Shown here one piece after another: positions 25,641 through 33,545 of a stretch of DNA of 37,175 bases. Position numbers and translations under genes: made by a program. The notes beneath the pieces were generated by a model. The model worked only from the letters and a program-made list of their open reading frames with translations. It searched no databases and had not been told where the DNA came from. The stretch is from Phaeobacter sp. HF9A. Its GTDB lineage: Bacteria; Pseudomonadota; Alphaproteobacteria; Rhodobacterales; Rhodobacteraceae. The stretch lies in NCBI RefSeq assembly GCF_011806385.1, contig NZ_JAATOX010000026.1, forward strand, positions 1 through 37,175, written 5' to 3'. Position 1 is the stretch's first letter; each line of letters starts with the position of its first letter.

Positions 25641-26602
25641 GGTCGGGTCCTCTTTGGGTCAGGGGTCTTGGCCAGATAGGCCGCACAAAGGTCGCGGGCC
25701 TCGTAAATGAAACGCCGGTTGCGCTCGGGCGCGCCAGCTTCGCTCATGCGGGGAATGATCCATCCCACATAGGTGACCGCGCGCAGCGCCAGAAACAGAT
25801 CCAGCGGCGCGGTGTCCAACGGCCGCTTGCTGCGATAGCCCGCGATCAGGGCGGATTTCAGCGCCTCATAGGCGGGTTCTTTGCGGTTCTTGAACAATGC
25901 CGTTGCGATATCAAACAGGCGAAACCCATAGCCGCCATCGTCAAAATCAATCAGATGCAGCTGATCACCGTCAAGCAGCACATTCTCCCGCACGAGATCG
26001 GCATGGGTAAGCCCGAAATCGAGCGCGCCCGCCAGTTGGGTCAGATCGTGCCGGGCCTGCTGGCGAAACGCCACAAGCAAGCTGCGGGTCTCGGGTGCGA
26101 GGCTGGGATTGTCCCAGAAACGCCCCCAGAGCGGCACCTCACCCAAGAGGCCCTCGATGTCCCAGCGCAGGCGGGTGAAACCCTCCTTTGGTGCAAAGGC
26201 GTCGCTCGCCTGATGCAGCCGGGCAATGTCCTGGCCGAGGGTGAAAAAGACCGCTTCGGGATTTTCCAGGCGCAGCGGCTCGCGGCTGGTGCCGAGCGGG
26301 CGGCCCGGCCGCCATGCCAGCAGATCAACCTGCGTCCCTTCGATAGCTTCGAGGAAATTCCCCGCGCGCGAGGGCTTTGGGCGGGGCACGGAAAGGCCCG
26401 CGCGCGCCATTGCGTCCAGCCACTCCAGCTCGGAGCGGAGCTCTGCCGGGCTGCGCAGTCCCGGACGCCGCAGGCGCAGGGCAAACTCCCCCGTGGCGTC
26501 GGTGACGCGGAACACCTGATTTTCGCGTCCGGCGACAAATTGGCACGTCGCCTGCGTCAGGCCCCATCGCGCCAGCGCGCTTGCGATGAGCGGCGACGTC
26601 AT
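25637..26602 (-). CDS. APH-fold kinase (hydroxylysine/amino-alcohol kinase-like)
   Basis: A 321-residue aminoglycoside-phosphotransferase-fold kinase. The catalytic loop is H200-x-D202 in THADLVRENVLL with N207, followed by the metal-binding D219 in LIDFDDGGYG. The N-lobe has FALRLRRP and a helix-C glutamate near residue 60. It is sandwiched by 4-bp ATGA overlaps between a phospho-lyase gene and the Tm-1-like gene. Pairing with an AGXT2L-type lyase is the arrangement expected for phosphorylation of a vicinal amino alcohol, as with 5-hydroxylysine kinase and its phospho-lyase. This is much more likely than antibiotic resistance. The substrate remains inferred. Confidence 0.88.
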   Translation of the reverse strand: MTSPLIASALARWGLTQATCQFVAGRENQVFRVTDATGEFALRLRRPGLRSPAELRSELEWLDAMARAGLSVPRPKPSRAGNFLEAIEGTQVDLLAWRPGRPLGTSREPLRLENPEAVFFTLGQDIARLHQASDAFAPKEGFTRLRWDIEGLLGEVPLWGRFWDNPSLAPETRSLLVAFRQQARHDLTQLAGALDFGLTHADLVRENVLLDGDQLHLIDFDDGGYGFRLFDIATALFKNRKEPAYEALKSALIAGYRSKRPLDTAPLDLFLALRAVTYVGWIIPRMSEAGAPERNRRFIYEARDLCAAYLAKTPDPKRTRP

Positions 26603-27876
26603 GCCTGCACCGGGGTTTCTGCCATCACGCGATCAAGCGTGTCGATCAGCAGGTCCAGATGCGCCTCGGCAAAGGGCATCGGCGGGCGGGTCTTTAGCGG
26701 GTTTTTTTGGCGGCCCAGGTTGGGCAGCAGGATACCCTGATGGCGCATGGCGTTCACCACACGATCAGCATAGGCGCTGGCGGGCTCTTTGCTGGTGCGA
26801 TCCAGCACGAATTCCGCGCCAAAGACCATGCCGCTCTGACGGGTGTCGCCAATGACGCTGTATTTTTGCGCCAGCGTATCGAGCCGCTCAACGGCCAGTT
26901 TGCCAATCCGGGCGGCATTGGCTTGCAGTGACTTGTCCTCCAGCTCCTCCAGCACCGCCATGGCCGCGGCGCAGGAGACCGGGTTGCCGCCAAAGGTGTT
27001 GAAGTAGCGAAAAGAAGAGCGAAACCGCGCCATGATCTCGGGGGTGGTGACCAGGCCGGCCACCGGATGACCGTTGCCCATGGGTTTGCCCATGGTGACC
27101 ACATCGGGGATGACGCCCTGTTTCTGATGTCCCCAGAAATGGCTGCCGCAGCGGCCAAAGCCTGCTTGCACCTCGTCGCAGATCAACAGCCCGCCGGCGC
27201 GGCGCGCGGCCTCTGCTGCTGGGCGCAGCCAGCCTTCGGCCTGCCGTGGAAAACCCTCGTTGAGGAACAGCGGGCAGACGATCAGCGCCGCGAACCCCAC
27301 CCCGGATGCGTTGAGCGCGTCGATCGCCTCTTGCACCTTCTCGGCAAAGCGCTGCCCGTCGGGATCATGCAGGCGATAGCTGTCGGGGGCTTCCACATGG
27401 CGGACATAGCCGTCCAGCCCAAAGCCGACCTCGGGTGGGTTGGAGGTGGAGAGCTGGCTGACCAGCGTGGTGTTGCCGTGATAGGTGGCGTCGGTTGCAA
27501 TGATGCCGCGCTTGCCGGTCATGGCTTCGGCCATGCGCAGCGCGATATCGTTCGCTTCGGATCCGGTGCAGGTCAGGATGGCGGTTGTCAGCGGGTCATC
27601 GAATGTGCCGGTCAGCCGTTCGACGTAGTCCAGAATACCCTCGTAGAGATAGCGGCTGTGGGTGTTGAGCTTTGCGGCCTGCGTTGTGATCGCCTGCACC
27701 ACCCTTGGGTTGCAATGGCCCACATGGGGCACATTATTATAGCAGTCGAGATATCGGTTGCCCGCCGCGTCCCAAAGCCAGACCCCGTCGCCACGCACGA
27801 CATGGATGGGGTCATCATAAAAGGTTGAGACATTCGGCCCAAGCAGGGCCCGGCGGCGGGCAAGGAGGTCAGGCAT
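26599..27876 (-). CDS. AGXT2L-type PLP-dependent phospho-lyase (class III aminotransferase fold)
   Basis: A 425-residue fold-type I PLP enzyme. The internal aldimine lysine is K264 in DVVTMGKPMGNGHPV; D234 in CDEVQAGFGR contacts the PLP pyridine nitrogen; GSEAND lies at 105-110. CYNNVPHVGHCNPRVV, NTHSRYLYEGILDY and YFNTFGGNPVSCAAAM match ethanolamine-phosphate and 5-phosphohydroxylysine phospho-lyases rather than ordinary omega-transaminases. Those enzymes eliminate phosphate and ammonia from O-phospho-amino alcohols to give an aldehyde. The start overlaps the tctA stop by 8 bp and the end overlaps the kinase start by 4 bp, so transport, phosphorylation and cleavage appear coupled. It could still be a transaminase; the neighbouring kinase argues against that. 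Confidence 0.87.
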   Translation of the reverse strand: MPDLLARRRALLGPNVSTFYDDPIHVVRGDGVWLWDAAGNRYLDCYNNVPHVGHCNPRVVQAITTQAAKLNTHSRYLYEGILDYVERLTGTFDDPLTTAILTCTGSEANDIALRMAEAMTGKRGIIATDATYHGNTTLVSQLSTSNPPEVGFGLDGYVRHVEAPDSYRLHDPDGQRFAEKVQEAIDALNASGVGFAALIVCPLFLNEGFPRQAEGWLRPAAEAARRAGGLLICDEVQAGFGRCGSHFWGHQKQGVIPDVVTMGKPMGNGHPVAGLVTTPEIMARFRSSFRYFNTFGGNPVSCAAAMAVLEELEDKSLQANAARIGKLAVERLDTLAQKYSVIGDTRQSGMVFGAEFVLDRTSKEPASAYADRVVNAMRHQGILLPNLGRQKNPLKTRPPMPFAEAHLDLLIDTLDRVMAETPVQA

Positions 27877-29368
27877 CTTTGGGGCTCTTCTCTTCGGCGC
27901 GCCAGCTTTTCCAGACCGTCCAGGCCTGCACGATGACTGCGATCAGGATCATGGAAAACAGGATGAAGGCGATCGGGCGGTCGATGAAATCCCAGGGCTC
28001 TCGCACCCGCGCCATGGCGGTGCGCAGCTTGTCCTCCATCAGCTTGCCCAGAACGATGCCGAGAATGATCGGCGAAGTGGGATAATCCAGCCGCTTGAGG
28101 ATAAAGCCAAACACCCCAAACCCGGAGGCGATTGCCACATCGGTCAGCGAATTGCGCAGCGAATAGACGCCGATCAGGCTGAAGGTGAGGATCATCATGC
28201 CAAGGAAGCGGTTCGGAATCGTCATCGCTTTCATCAGCGTGTCGGTGGCAAAGAACAGGAAGATCACGACGATGATGTTCAGCAACAACAGGCAGAGATA
28301 AAGCGCGATCACGAAATCCATCTGCTGCGCGAACAGCTGCGGGCCGGGGATGACATTATGCACGTAAAACACTGCAAGCATCATCGCGGTCAGCTCCTCG
28401 CCCGGAATTCCAAGCGCCAGCAGCGGGATCATCGCGGCAGCGGGCACCGAGTTGTTCGCCGCCTCGGAGGCAACGATGCCCTCGGGGTTGCCCTTGCCAA
28501 AGCGCTCGGGCGTCTTGGAGGTCCGCTGGGCGTAGGAATAGGACATGAACTGTGACATGAACTCGCCCACGCCGGGGATCATGCCGCAGATGACACCAAA
28601 GGCGGACCCCACCGCGGCGATGCGCCGATAGACCCAAAGATCCTTCATCTGCGCGAAAAAGCCGACCTTCTCCACATGGGGGAGCGTGATGGCCTTGTCC
28701 TTGTCCATAAACAGGATCAGGGCCTGGCTGATGGCAAAGAGCCCGAGAACGACGACGATCAGGTCGATCCCCGATTGCAGCCAGCCCATGCCGAAGGTGT
28801 AGCGCTGGGTATAGGCCGTCGGCTCGATGCCGATGGTCTGGAGGAAGATCCCGACGCAGGACAGCATGGCGGCCGCCAGCACCTGGCCACGGTGGGTGAT
28901 AATCACAAGCAGAATGCCAAGGAGGGCGGCAAGGAAGATCTCGCGGGCGCCAAACATGGGCGCGACCTTGGCCAGAACCGGCGCCAGCACCATCAGCGCG
29001 GCAATGGAAAAGAGCGCGCCAAAGAAGGATGCGGAATAGGCCAGGCTGAGCGCGCGCCGCCCCTCGCCGCGTTGGGTCATCGGATAGCCGTCATAGGTGG
29101 TCAGCGCGTTGACCGGTGTGCCGGGGGTGTTGACCAGGATCGCCGGAATGGCACCGCCGAACATGGACGAGCCATAGATGCCGAGGAGGGCGGTCAGCCC
29201 GACGATGGGCTCAAGCGAAAAGGTGACCGGCAGCACGATGGCAATGGCCACCGCCGCGCCGACGCCAGGCAGGCCGCCGACGATCACGCCTCCGATCGAG
29301 CCGATCAGCAGCGCGGCCATGACGTCCCAGCGCGCGATGAGTTCAATGCTTGATAGCAGGATATCCAT
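27869..29368 (-). CDS. tctA: TTT transporter large membrane subunit (TctA)
   Basis: A 499-residue protein with about a dozen membrane spans, the TctA length. It carries the family glycine motif IVGGLPGVGAAVAIAIVLPV near residue 30, IPAILVNTPGTPVNALTTYDGYPM, and the second repeat GMIPGVGEFMSQFMSYSYAQ. Ribosome-binding site GAGGTCA precedes it, 11 bp after tctB. It forms the inner-membrane channel of the tripartite tricarboxylate transporter. Its stop overlaps the phospho-lyase start. TTT systems usually carry carboxylates, which suggests that the imported amino alcohol also bears a carboxylate, or that the binding protein is unusual. Confidence 0.94.
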   Translation of the reverse strand: MDILLSSIELIARWDVMAALLIGSIGGVIVGGLPGVGAAVAIAIVLPVTFSLEPIVGLTALLGIYGSSMFGGAIPAILVNTPGTPVNALTTYDGYPMTQRGEGRRALSLAYSASFFGALFSIAALMVLAPVLAKVAPMFGAREIFLAALLGILLVIITHRGQVLAAAMLSCVGIFLQTIGIEPTAYTQRYTFGMGWLQSGIDLIVVVLGLFAISQALILFMDKDKAITLPHVEKVGFFAQMKDLWVYRRIAAVGSAFGVICGMIPGVGEFMSQFMSYSYAQRTSKTPERFGKGNPEGIVASEAANNSVPAAAMIPLLALGIPGEELTAMMLAVFYVHNVIPGPQLFAQQMDFVIALYLCLLLLNIIVVIFLFFATDTLMKAMTIPNRFLGMMILTFSLIGVYSLRNSLTDVAIASGFGVFGFILKRLDYPTSPIILGIVLGKLMEDKLRTAMARVREPWDFIDRPIAFILFSMILIAVIVQAWTVWKSWRAEEKSPKDA

Positions 29369-29378
29369 GTGATTGACC

Positions 29379-29918
29379 TCAGAAATAGCGCAGAAGGATG
29401 TAGCGAAGCCCGTCCGGCGCGTAGTCGTAAATCGCGCCGCCAGGGATTTTGACGTTCATCGCACTCTTGAAAAACAGCACCACCACAAGCCCGAACAGGG
29501 CAGCCCAGACATTCATGCGGCCGCGATAGCCGACCCGCAGGGACAGAAGCGTGCAAAAGATCACGGTGGCGAAGAGATAGCCGATGACCGGAATGGTCGC
29601 GACATAGAGCATGTACCAGCCGATGTATTCCAGCGAGCGGATCCAGTTCAGCCCCTCGCTCCAGCGGCCCGGAGTGCGGTCAACCCGGTGGCGCATCAGC
29701 TTGTGCAGGATCGCAAACAGGATCACACCGCCAAGCGACAACGCCGGCCAGAACCGCGGTTGTGCGGCCAGTCCCTTGCCGGAAATCCAGGTGGTCTGCC
29801 AGGGAAGGGCGGCCAGCAGCGCGGCGGCGAGGATCAGCAAAAGCATGCTGAACAGCATCTCGCCGGGCTTGCGCCCCTCGGGAAAGATATGGGGTTGGTC
29901 TTGTGTGGGCTCGCTCAT
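29379..29918 (-). CDS. tctB: TTT transporter small membrane subunit (TctB)
   Basis: A 179-residue protein with four hydrophobic segments, separated by a charged loop near GRWSEGLNWIRSLEYIG, the TctB topology. I take the second of two tandem ATGs (29918) because GGAGG is four bases before it; the first ATG directly abuts the ribosome-binding site. A longer reading frame upstream is non-coding. It follows tctC after a 106-bp gap holding a GC-rich hairpin and leads directly into tctA. Sequence conservation in this subunit is low, so the call rests on size, topology and position. Confidence 0.87.
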   Translation of the reverse strand: MSEPTQDQPHIFPEGRKPGEMLFSMLLLILAAALLAALPWQTTWISGKGLAAQPRFWPALSLGGVILFAILHKLMRHRVDRTPGRWSEGLNWIRSLEYIGWYMLYVATIPVIGYLFATVIFCTLLSLRVGYRGRMNVWAALFGLVVVLFFKSAMNVKIPGGAIYDYAPDGLRYILLRYF

Positions 29919-29983
29919 CATTCCTCCGGGCGCAGGGGAGCCTGCCGTTGCGAGGGGCTCGAAACGGGACTGATCTCTAGAGG

Positions 29984-30012
29984 GACCAGCCGCGCCAGCG
30001 GCGCGACCGGTC
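29984..30012 (-). terminator. Imperfect GC-rich hairpin between tctC and tctB
   Basis: Nested arms GACC/GGTC (29984-29987, 30009-30012) and CGCGCC/GGCGCG around an AGC loop, with a 3-nt internal mismatch on each side. It lies just after the tctC stop and before tctB. As with the hairpin at 5368-5398, it may protect the binding-protein message or reduce read-through. Function is inferred. Confidence 0.5.
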
Positions 30013-30024
30013 AGACCATTGGGA

Positions 30025-30960
30025 TTATTCAGCGATAATCGCGTTGATGGTGCCAGCGGTTTCCTTGTCGGACAGGATGCGCGCGGCGGCATCATCGGCG
30101 TCGGTCCAGTAGATGATCGCGCCGGTCTGTTTGGCCAGTTCCTGCGCCCGCTCAGAGGCCAGGGTTTCCTTGGCAACAGCGATGATCTTTTCGCGCACGT
30201 CGGCGGGTGTTTCCTTGCGGACAAACAACCCGTTCCAGAGCGAGATATTCAGGTTCGGCGTGATCGACGCCAGGGTCGGCGCGTCGGGCGCGACCGGGAT
30301 CGCTGTTTCGGTGATGGTGGCCAGGATGTTGACGCTGTCGAGGCAGGGCAGGATCTGCTGGATCGTGGTATTGATCACGTCGAAATCGCCAGAGGCCAGC
30401 GAATTGCAGTCGAGCGCACCGGAGGAGGCTTCGGCACCCCAGTCAAAGCCCATTTCCTGCGCCGCGGCAAAGGTCGCCTGGGTCGGCAGCATGAAGGAGC
30501 CGAAATGGCCCAGGACCTGGGGATTGTCAGCGGAGTAATCGGCCAGTTCCTGCAAGGTCGCATAGGGTTTGTCGGCGCTGGCGGCAATCACGAAGGGATA
30601 GGTCAGGAAGATGCCCAGCGGATCAAACGGATCGGGGCTGAGCCCGGGCACGCCCACTTCCGGGCCGACCACCGGCACGTCCACCACAAAGGAGCCAATG
30701 GTGTAGCCATCTGCCGGCGCCGCCGCGACGGAGGCGGCACCCGGGAAGGGGCCACCGTCGGAGGGGCGGTTTACGACCGCCGCCGCGACGCCGTATTTCT
30801 CTTCGAAATCTTCTGCGATCATCCGTGTCAGCACGTCTTCAAGGTCGCCCGGCGGGAAGGGGACGATGAAGCTGACGGGTTTTTCGGGGTAGTCGGCAAA
30901 GGCGGGCGATGCCAGCACGGCAAGCAAAACGCCTCCAAGGATGGATTTGGTTTTGGTCAT
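30025..30960 (-). CDS. tctC: TTT transporter periplasmic binding protein (TctC/Bug family)
   Basis: A 311-residue protein with a signal peptide (MTKTKSILGGVLLAVLASPA, cleaved near FA-DYPEKP). The mature start DYPEKPVSFIVPFPPG is the Bug/TctC hallmark, followed by DGYTIGSFV. The usual glycine-rich ligand loop after PFPPG reads DLEDVLTRM. Two cysteines (in LDCNSLAS and LPCLDSV) could form a disulfide. It is first in the left operon, divergent from iclR. A candidate promoter (TTGACA at + strand 31024-31029, TAAAAT at 31000-31005, both read on the minus strand) carries an operator-like repeat. It delivers the substrate that the downstream kinase and lyase are presumed to use. Confidence 0.92.
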   Translation of the reverse strand: MTKTKSILGGVLLAVLASPAFADYPEKPVSFIVPFPPGDLEDVLTRMIAEDFEEKYGVAAAVVNRPSDGGPFPGAASVAAAPADGYTIGSFVVDVPVVGPEVGVPGLSPDPFDPLGIFLTYPFVIAASADKPYATLQELADYSADNPQVLGHFGSFMLPTQATFAAAQEMGFDWGAEASSGALDCNSLASGDFDVINTTIQQILPCLDSVNILATITETAIPVAPDAPTLASITPNLNISLWNGLFVRKETPADVREKIIAVAKETLASERAQELAKQTGAIIYWTDADDAAARILSDKETAGTINAIIAE

Positions 30961-30986
30961 TGACGGATTCCCTGTGGTGTTATATT

Positions 30987-31029
30987 ATCAACACTGGTGA
31001 TTTTAGTGTTGCGATTGCGCGTGTGTCAA
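30987..31029. promoter_or_regulatory. tctC promoter with IclR-type operator
   Basis: On the minus strand, TTGACA (31029-31024) and TAAAAT (31005-31000) are separated by 18 bp, a good sigma-70-type promoter for tctC. Over and just downstream of the -10 lie inverted arms CAACACT (30989-30995) and AGTGTTG (31005-31011), and an imperfect 15-bp palindrome ATCAACACTGGTGAT (30987-31001). CAACACTGGTGAT recurs in front of the aldehyde dehydrogenase gene. Binding by the adjacent IclR protein is inferred. Confidence 0.68.
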
Positions 31030-31079
31030 GGATTGCTGTTCCAGTGCGCGCGCGCCCAGCCGTGCAGACAGGAGGCAGG

Positions 31080-31883
31080 ATGTCATCAACCGTTACAAAG
31101 GCGCTCTCGTTGTTGGAGTTTTTCTCCGAGGACGAACCGGAACTGGGATTGTCGGATCTGGCCCGCAGGTCGGGCATGGACAAGGCGGCGGTTCACAGGA
31201 TGCTGGGCTCGATGGCGGAGTCCGGCCTGGTAGAGCAGCAAGCCGATTCGCGGCTCTATCGCCTGGGGGCCGGGGTGCTGCGCCTGGCGCGGGTGCGGGA
31301 AACCGCGTTTCCGGTCAGCGCGATGATGCAGCCGATTTTGCTCCGCCTGTCCACGGAAACCGGCGAAACCGCACATGCTTCGCTGATTTCGGGGCGGGCG
31401 CTGGCCAATATCGCAACATGCGAGAGCAAGAAGGGCAGTCGCGTCTCTCTCGTGGCGGGCGAGGTGCTGCCCTATCACAGCACCGCGTCGGGTTTGGCCG
31501 CGCTGGCCTATGCGGATGACAAGCTGCTTGACCGTGTGCTCTCCGCCCCGCGCGAGGCGAGAACCCGGTTCACCCTGACCGAGCGCGACGACATCCTGAC
31601 GCGGATCGAGGTTGTGCGGGCCAATGGGTTTTCGGAATCCGATCAGGCCCACGAGGAAGACGTGCACGGGCTCGCGGCGCCGCTGTTTGATCGCTCCGGG
31701 CGGGCCTGTGGCGCGGTGTCGGTCTCCACCCCCTCGCATCGGATGACGGCGGAGCAGCGCCAGCTGAGCATCGCCGCGGTCCTGCGGGCGGCAGAGGATA
31801 TTACCGCCGGTCTTGGCGGGCAAAGGCCGCGGGGCTACGCGGATCAGGTGGCGGGTTTGCTGGCCTCAGGCCCCCGCGATTGA
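31080..31883 (+). CDS. IclR-family transcriptional regulator
   Basis: A 267-residue IclR regulator. The winged helix-turn-helix is within residues 1-65 (VTKALSLLEFFSEDEP, LGLSDLARRSGMDKAAVHRM, SRLYRLGAGVLRL). The GAF-like effector domain has the expected LPYHSTASGLAALAY, ANGFSESDQAHEEDVHGLAA and GAVSVSTPS. The ATG at 31080 has GGAGG six bases upstream. It is divergent from tctC and is followed 116 bp later by the aldehyde dehydrogenase gene on the same strand. Identical sequence elements in both flanking promoters suggest one regulator for both arms. Its ligand is probably the amino alcohol or a breakdown product. Confidence 0.92.
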   Translation: MSSTVTKALSLLEFFSEDEPELGLSDLARRSGMDKAAVHRMLGSMAESGLVEQQADSRLYRLGAGVLRLARVRETAFPVSAMMQPILLRLSTETGETAHASLISGRALANIATCESKKGSRVSLVAGEVLPYHSTASGLAALAYADDKLLDRVLSAPREARTRFTLTERDDILTRIEVVRANGFSESDQAHEEDVHGLAAPLFDRSGRACGAVSVSTPSHRMTAEQRQLSIAAVLRAAEDITAGLGGQRPRGYADQVAGLLASGPRD

Positions 31884-31956
31884 ACTCACCCTGCGCGCCC
31901 TTCAACGGGTGCGGGCCGGGGCATCCGCTATTCAGGATTGACAGGCGCGCTCTCAG

Positions 31957-31987
31957 TTGGCACGATATATGCAACACTGGTGATAAT
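31957..31987 (+). promoter_or_regulatory. Aldehyde dehydrogenase promoter with second IclR-type operator
   Basis: The 13-mer CAACACTGGTGAT at 31972-31984 is identical to the one at 30989-31001 in the tctC/iclR region. A candidate -35 TTGGCA (31957-31962) and -10 GATAAT (31982-31987) flank it at a rather long 19-bp spacing. A 13-base exact match between two promoters of one cluster is unlikely by chance and marks a shared operator. Confidence 0.6.
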
Positions 31988-31999
31988 AATAAACCGATT

Positions 32000-33484
32000 A
32001 TGGAGAGAACCTTGCTGCATGACCTTTCAAAGGCGCCTGTCGGCCCGGCTTCCCACCTGATTGACGGCCTGTCGCAGGCGGCATCGGATGGCGGCACGAT
32101 GGATGTGATTTCGCCGCTGAACGGCACGCGCCTGACGACCATGGCGCGCGGCACCGTCGAGGACGCCGAGGCGGCGATCGCTGCGGCGCGGGCCGCCTTT
32201 GACGATGGGCGTTGGTCCGGCCTTGCCCCAGCGGCGCGCAAGAAGATCCTGCTGAAATGGGCCGATCTGATCGAGGCCAAGGCGCAGGAACTGGCGGTGT
32301 TGGGGGTGCGCGACAATGGCACCGAGATCGCAATGGCGCTGAAGGCGGAGCCTCTCTCCGCGGCTGGCACGATCCGCTATTTCGCCGAGGCCATCGACAA
32401 GATCTATGGTGAAATCGCTCCCACCGCCCCCGGCACGCTGGGGCTGGTGCACAAGGAGCCGGTGGGCGTGGTCGGTGCGATCGTGCCGTGGAACTTCCCC
32501 CTGATGATCGGAGCCTGGAAACTGGGCCCGGCGCTGGCGGCGGGGTGCACTGTGGTATTGAAACCCGCTGAAACCGCCTCCCTGACGCTGTTGGAGATTG
32601 CCAAGCTGGCGCTGGATGCGGGGCTGCCGCCCGGTGTCCTGAACGTGGTCACCGGCGAGGGCGCGGTTGTGGGCGCCACGATTGCCGAAAGCAATGCGGT
32701 CGATGCGCTGGTGTTTACCGGCTCCGGCGCGACGGGGCGGCGTTTGCTCGAAGCCTCGGCACGGTCGAATTTCAAACGGGTCTACCTGGAGCTGGGCGGC
32801 AAATCCCCCAATGTGGTTTTTGCAGATGCGCCCGATCTGGATGAGGCGGCAAAGGTGTCCGCCTATGGGATCTTTCGCAACTCCGGCCAGGTCTGCGTTG
32901 CGGGCTCGCGCCTGCTGGTCGAGCGCAGCATCCACGACGCCTTTGTCGAAAAGCTGAAGCAGGTGGCAGAGACCATGGTGGTCGGCGATCCGCTGAACCC
33001 TGAAACCTCGGCCGGGGCAATCAACTCCGAGGCGCAGCTGGAACAGAACCTGCGCTTTGTCGCGGAGGCCCGCGCGGCCGGGCGGCAGATCGTCACCGGC
33101 GGCGAGCGCATCCTGCAAGAGACGGGCGGTTACTACATGGCGCCGACGATCGTGGCCGGGGTCTCCCCCGAGGATGCGATCGCGCAGGAAGAGGTCTTTG
33201 GCCCGGTGCTGGCTGTCATCCCCTTTGACAGCGAGGACGAGGCCGTGGCGATCGCCAATGGCACCGATTTTGGCCTCGCCGCCGCGGTCTGGACTGCGGA
33301 TCTGTCGCGCGCGCATCGCATGGTGCGGCGCATCAAGGCGGGGGTTGTGCATGTCAACACCTATGGCGGTGCCGATGTCACCGTGCCGCTGGGGGGCGTC
33401 AAGCAATCCGGCAATGGCCACGACAAGTCGCTGCATGCCTTTGACAAGTTTTTCGACCTGAAAACCGCCTGGATCAAACTGTGA
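32000..33484 (+). CDS. Aldehyde dehydrogenase, PuuC-like
   Basis: A 494-residue NAD(P)-dependent aldehyde dehydrogenase. Catalytic C299 is in NSGQVCVAGSR, general base E264 in LELGGKSPN, oxyanion N165 in VPWNFPL and cofactor-binding K188 in VLKPAE. The end GVKQSGNGHDKSLHAFDKF closely resembles PuuC, which oxidises gamma-glutamyl-aminobutyraldehyde, so an amino-aldehyde or semialdehyde substrate is likely. The start is either ATG at 32000 or a TTG at 32012, which has GGAGAG at better spacing. It follows an IclR-type operator. It would oxidise the aldehyde released by the phospho-lyase encoded in the opposite arm. Confidence 0.9.
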   Translation: MERTLLHDLSKAPVGPASHLIDGLSQAASDGGTMDVISPLNGTRLTTMARGTVEDAEAAIAAARAAFDDGRWSGLAPAARKKILLKWADLIEAKAQELAVLGVRDNGTEIAMALKAEPLSAAGTIRYFAEAIDKIYGEIAPTAPGTLGLVHKEPVGVVGAIVPWNFPLMIGAWKLGPALAAGCTVVLKPAETASLTLLEIAKLALDAGLPPGVLNVVTGEGAVVGATIAESNAVDALVFTGSGATGRRLLEASARSNFKRVYLELGGKSPNVVFADAPDLDEAAKVSAYGIFRNSGQVCVAGSRLLVERSIHDAFVEKLKQVAETMVVGDPLNPETSAGAINSEAQLEQNLRFVAEARAAGRQIVTGGERILQETGGYYMAPTIVAGVSPEDAIAQEEVFGPVLAVIPFDSEDEAVAIANGTDFGLAAAVWTADLSRAHRMVRRIKAGVVHVNTYGGADVTVPLGGVKQSGNGHDKSLHAFDKFFDLKTAWIKL

Positions 33485-33545
33485 TCCGACCGACCCATAT
33501 CGCCGTTCCGGCGCTCGACTTGCTTATATCCTGAAAGGAACACCC

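Noticed and set aside
25637..26602. Aminoglycoside resistance kinase
   Set aside because: The fold matches, but overlapping codons with a phospho-lyase gene and a transporter operon indicate a catabolic kinase.
26599..27876. Ordinary omega-transaminase
   Set aside because: AGXT2L-specific stretches and the adjacent kinase favour a phospho-lyase; a transaminase is kept only as the alternative.
32027..33436. 469-codon minus-strand frame opposite the aldehyde dehydrogenase gene
   Set aside because: Shadow of a well-supported enzyme gene; no family features.
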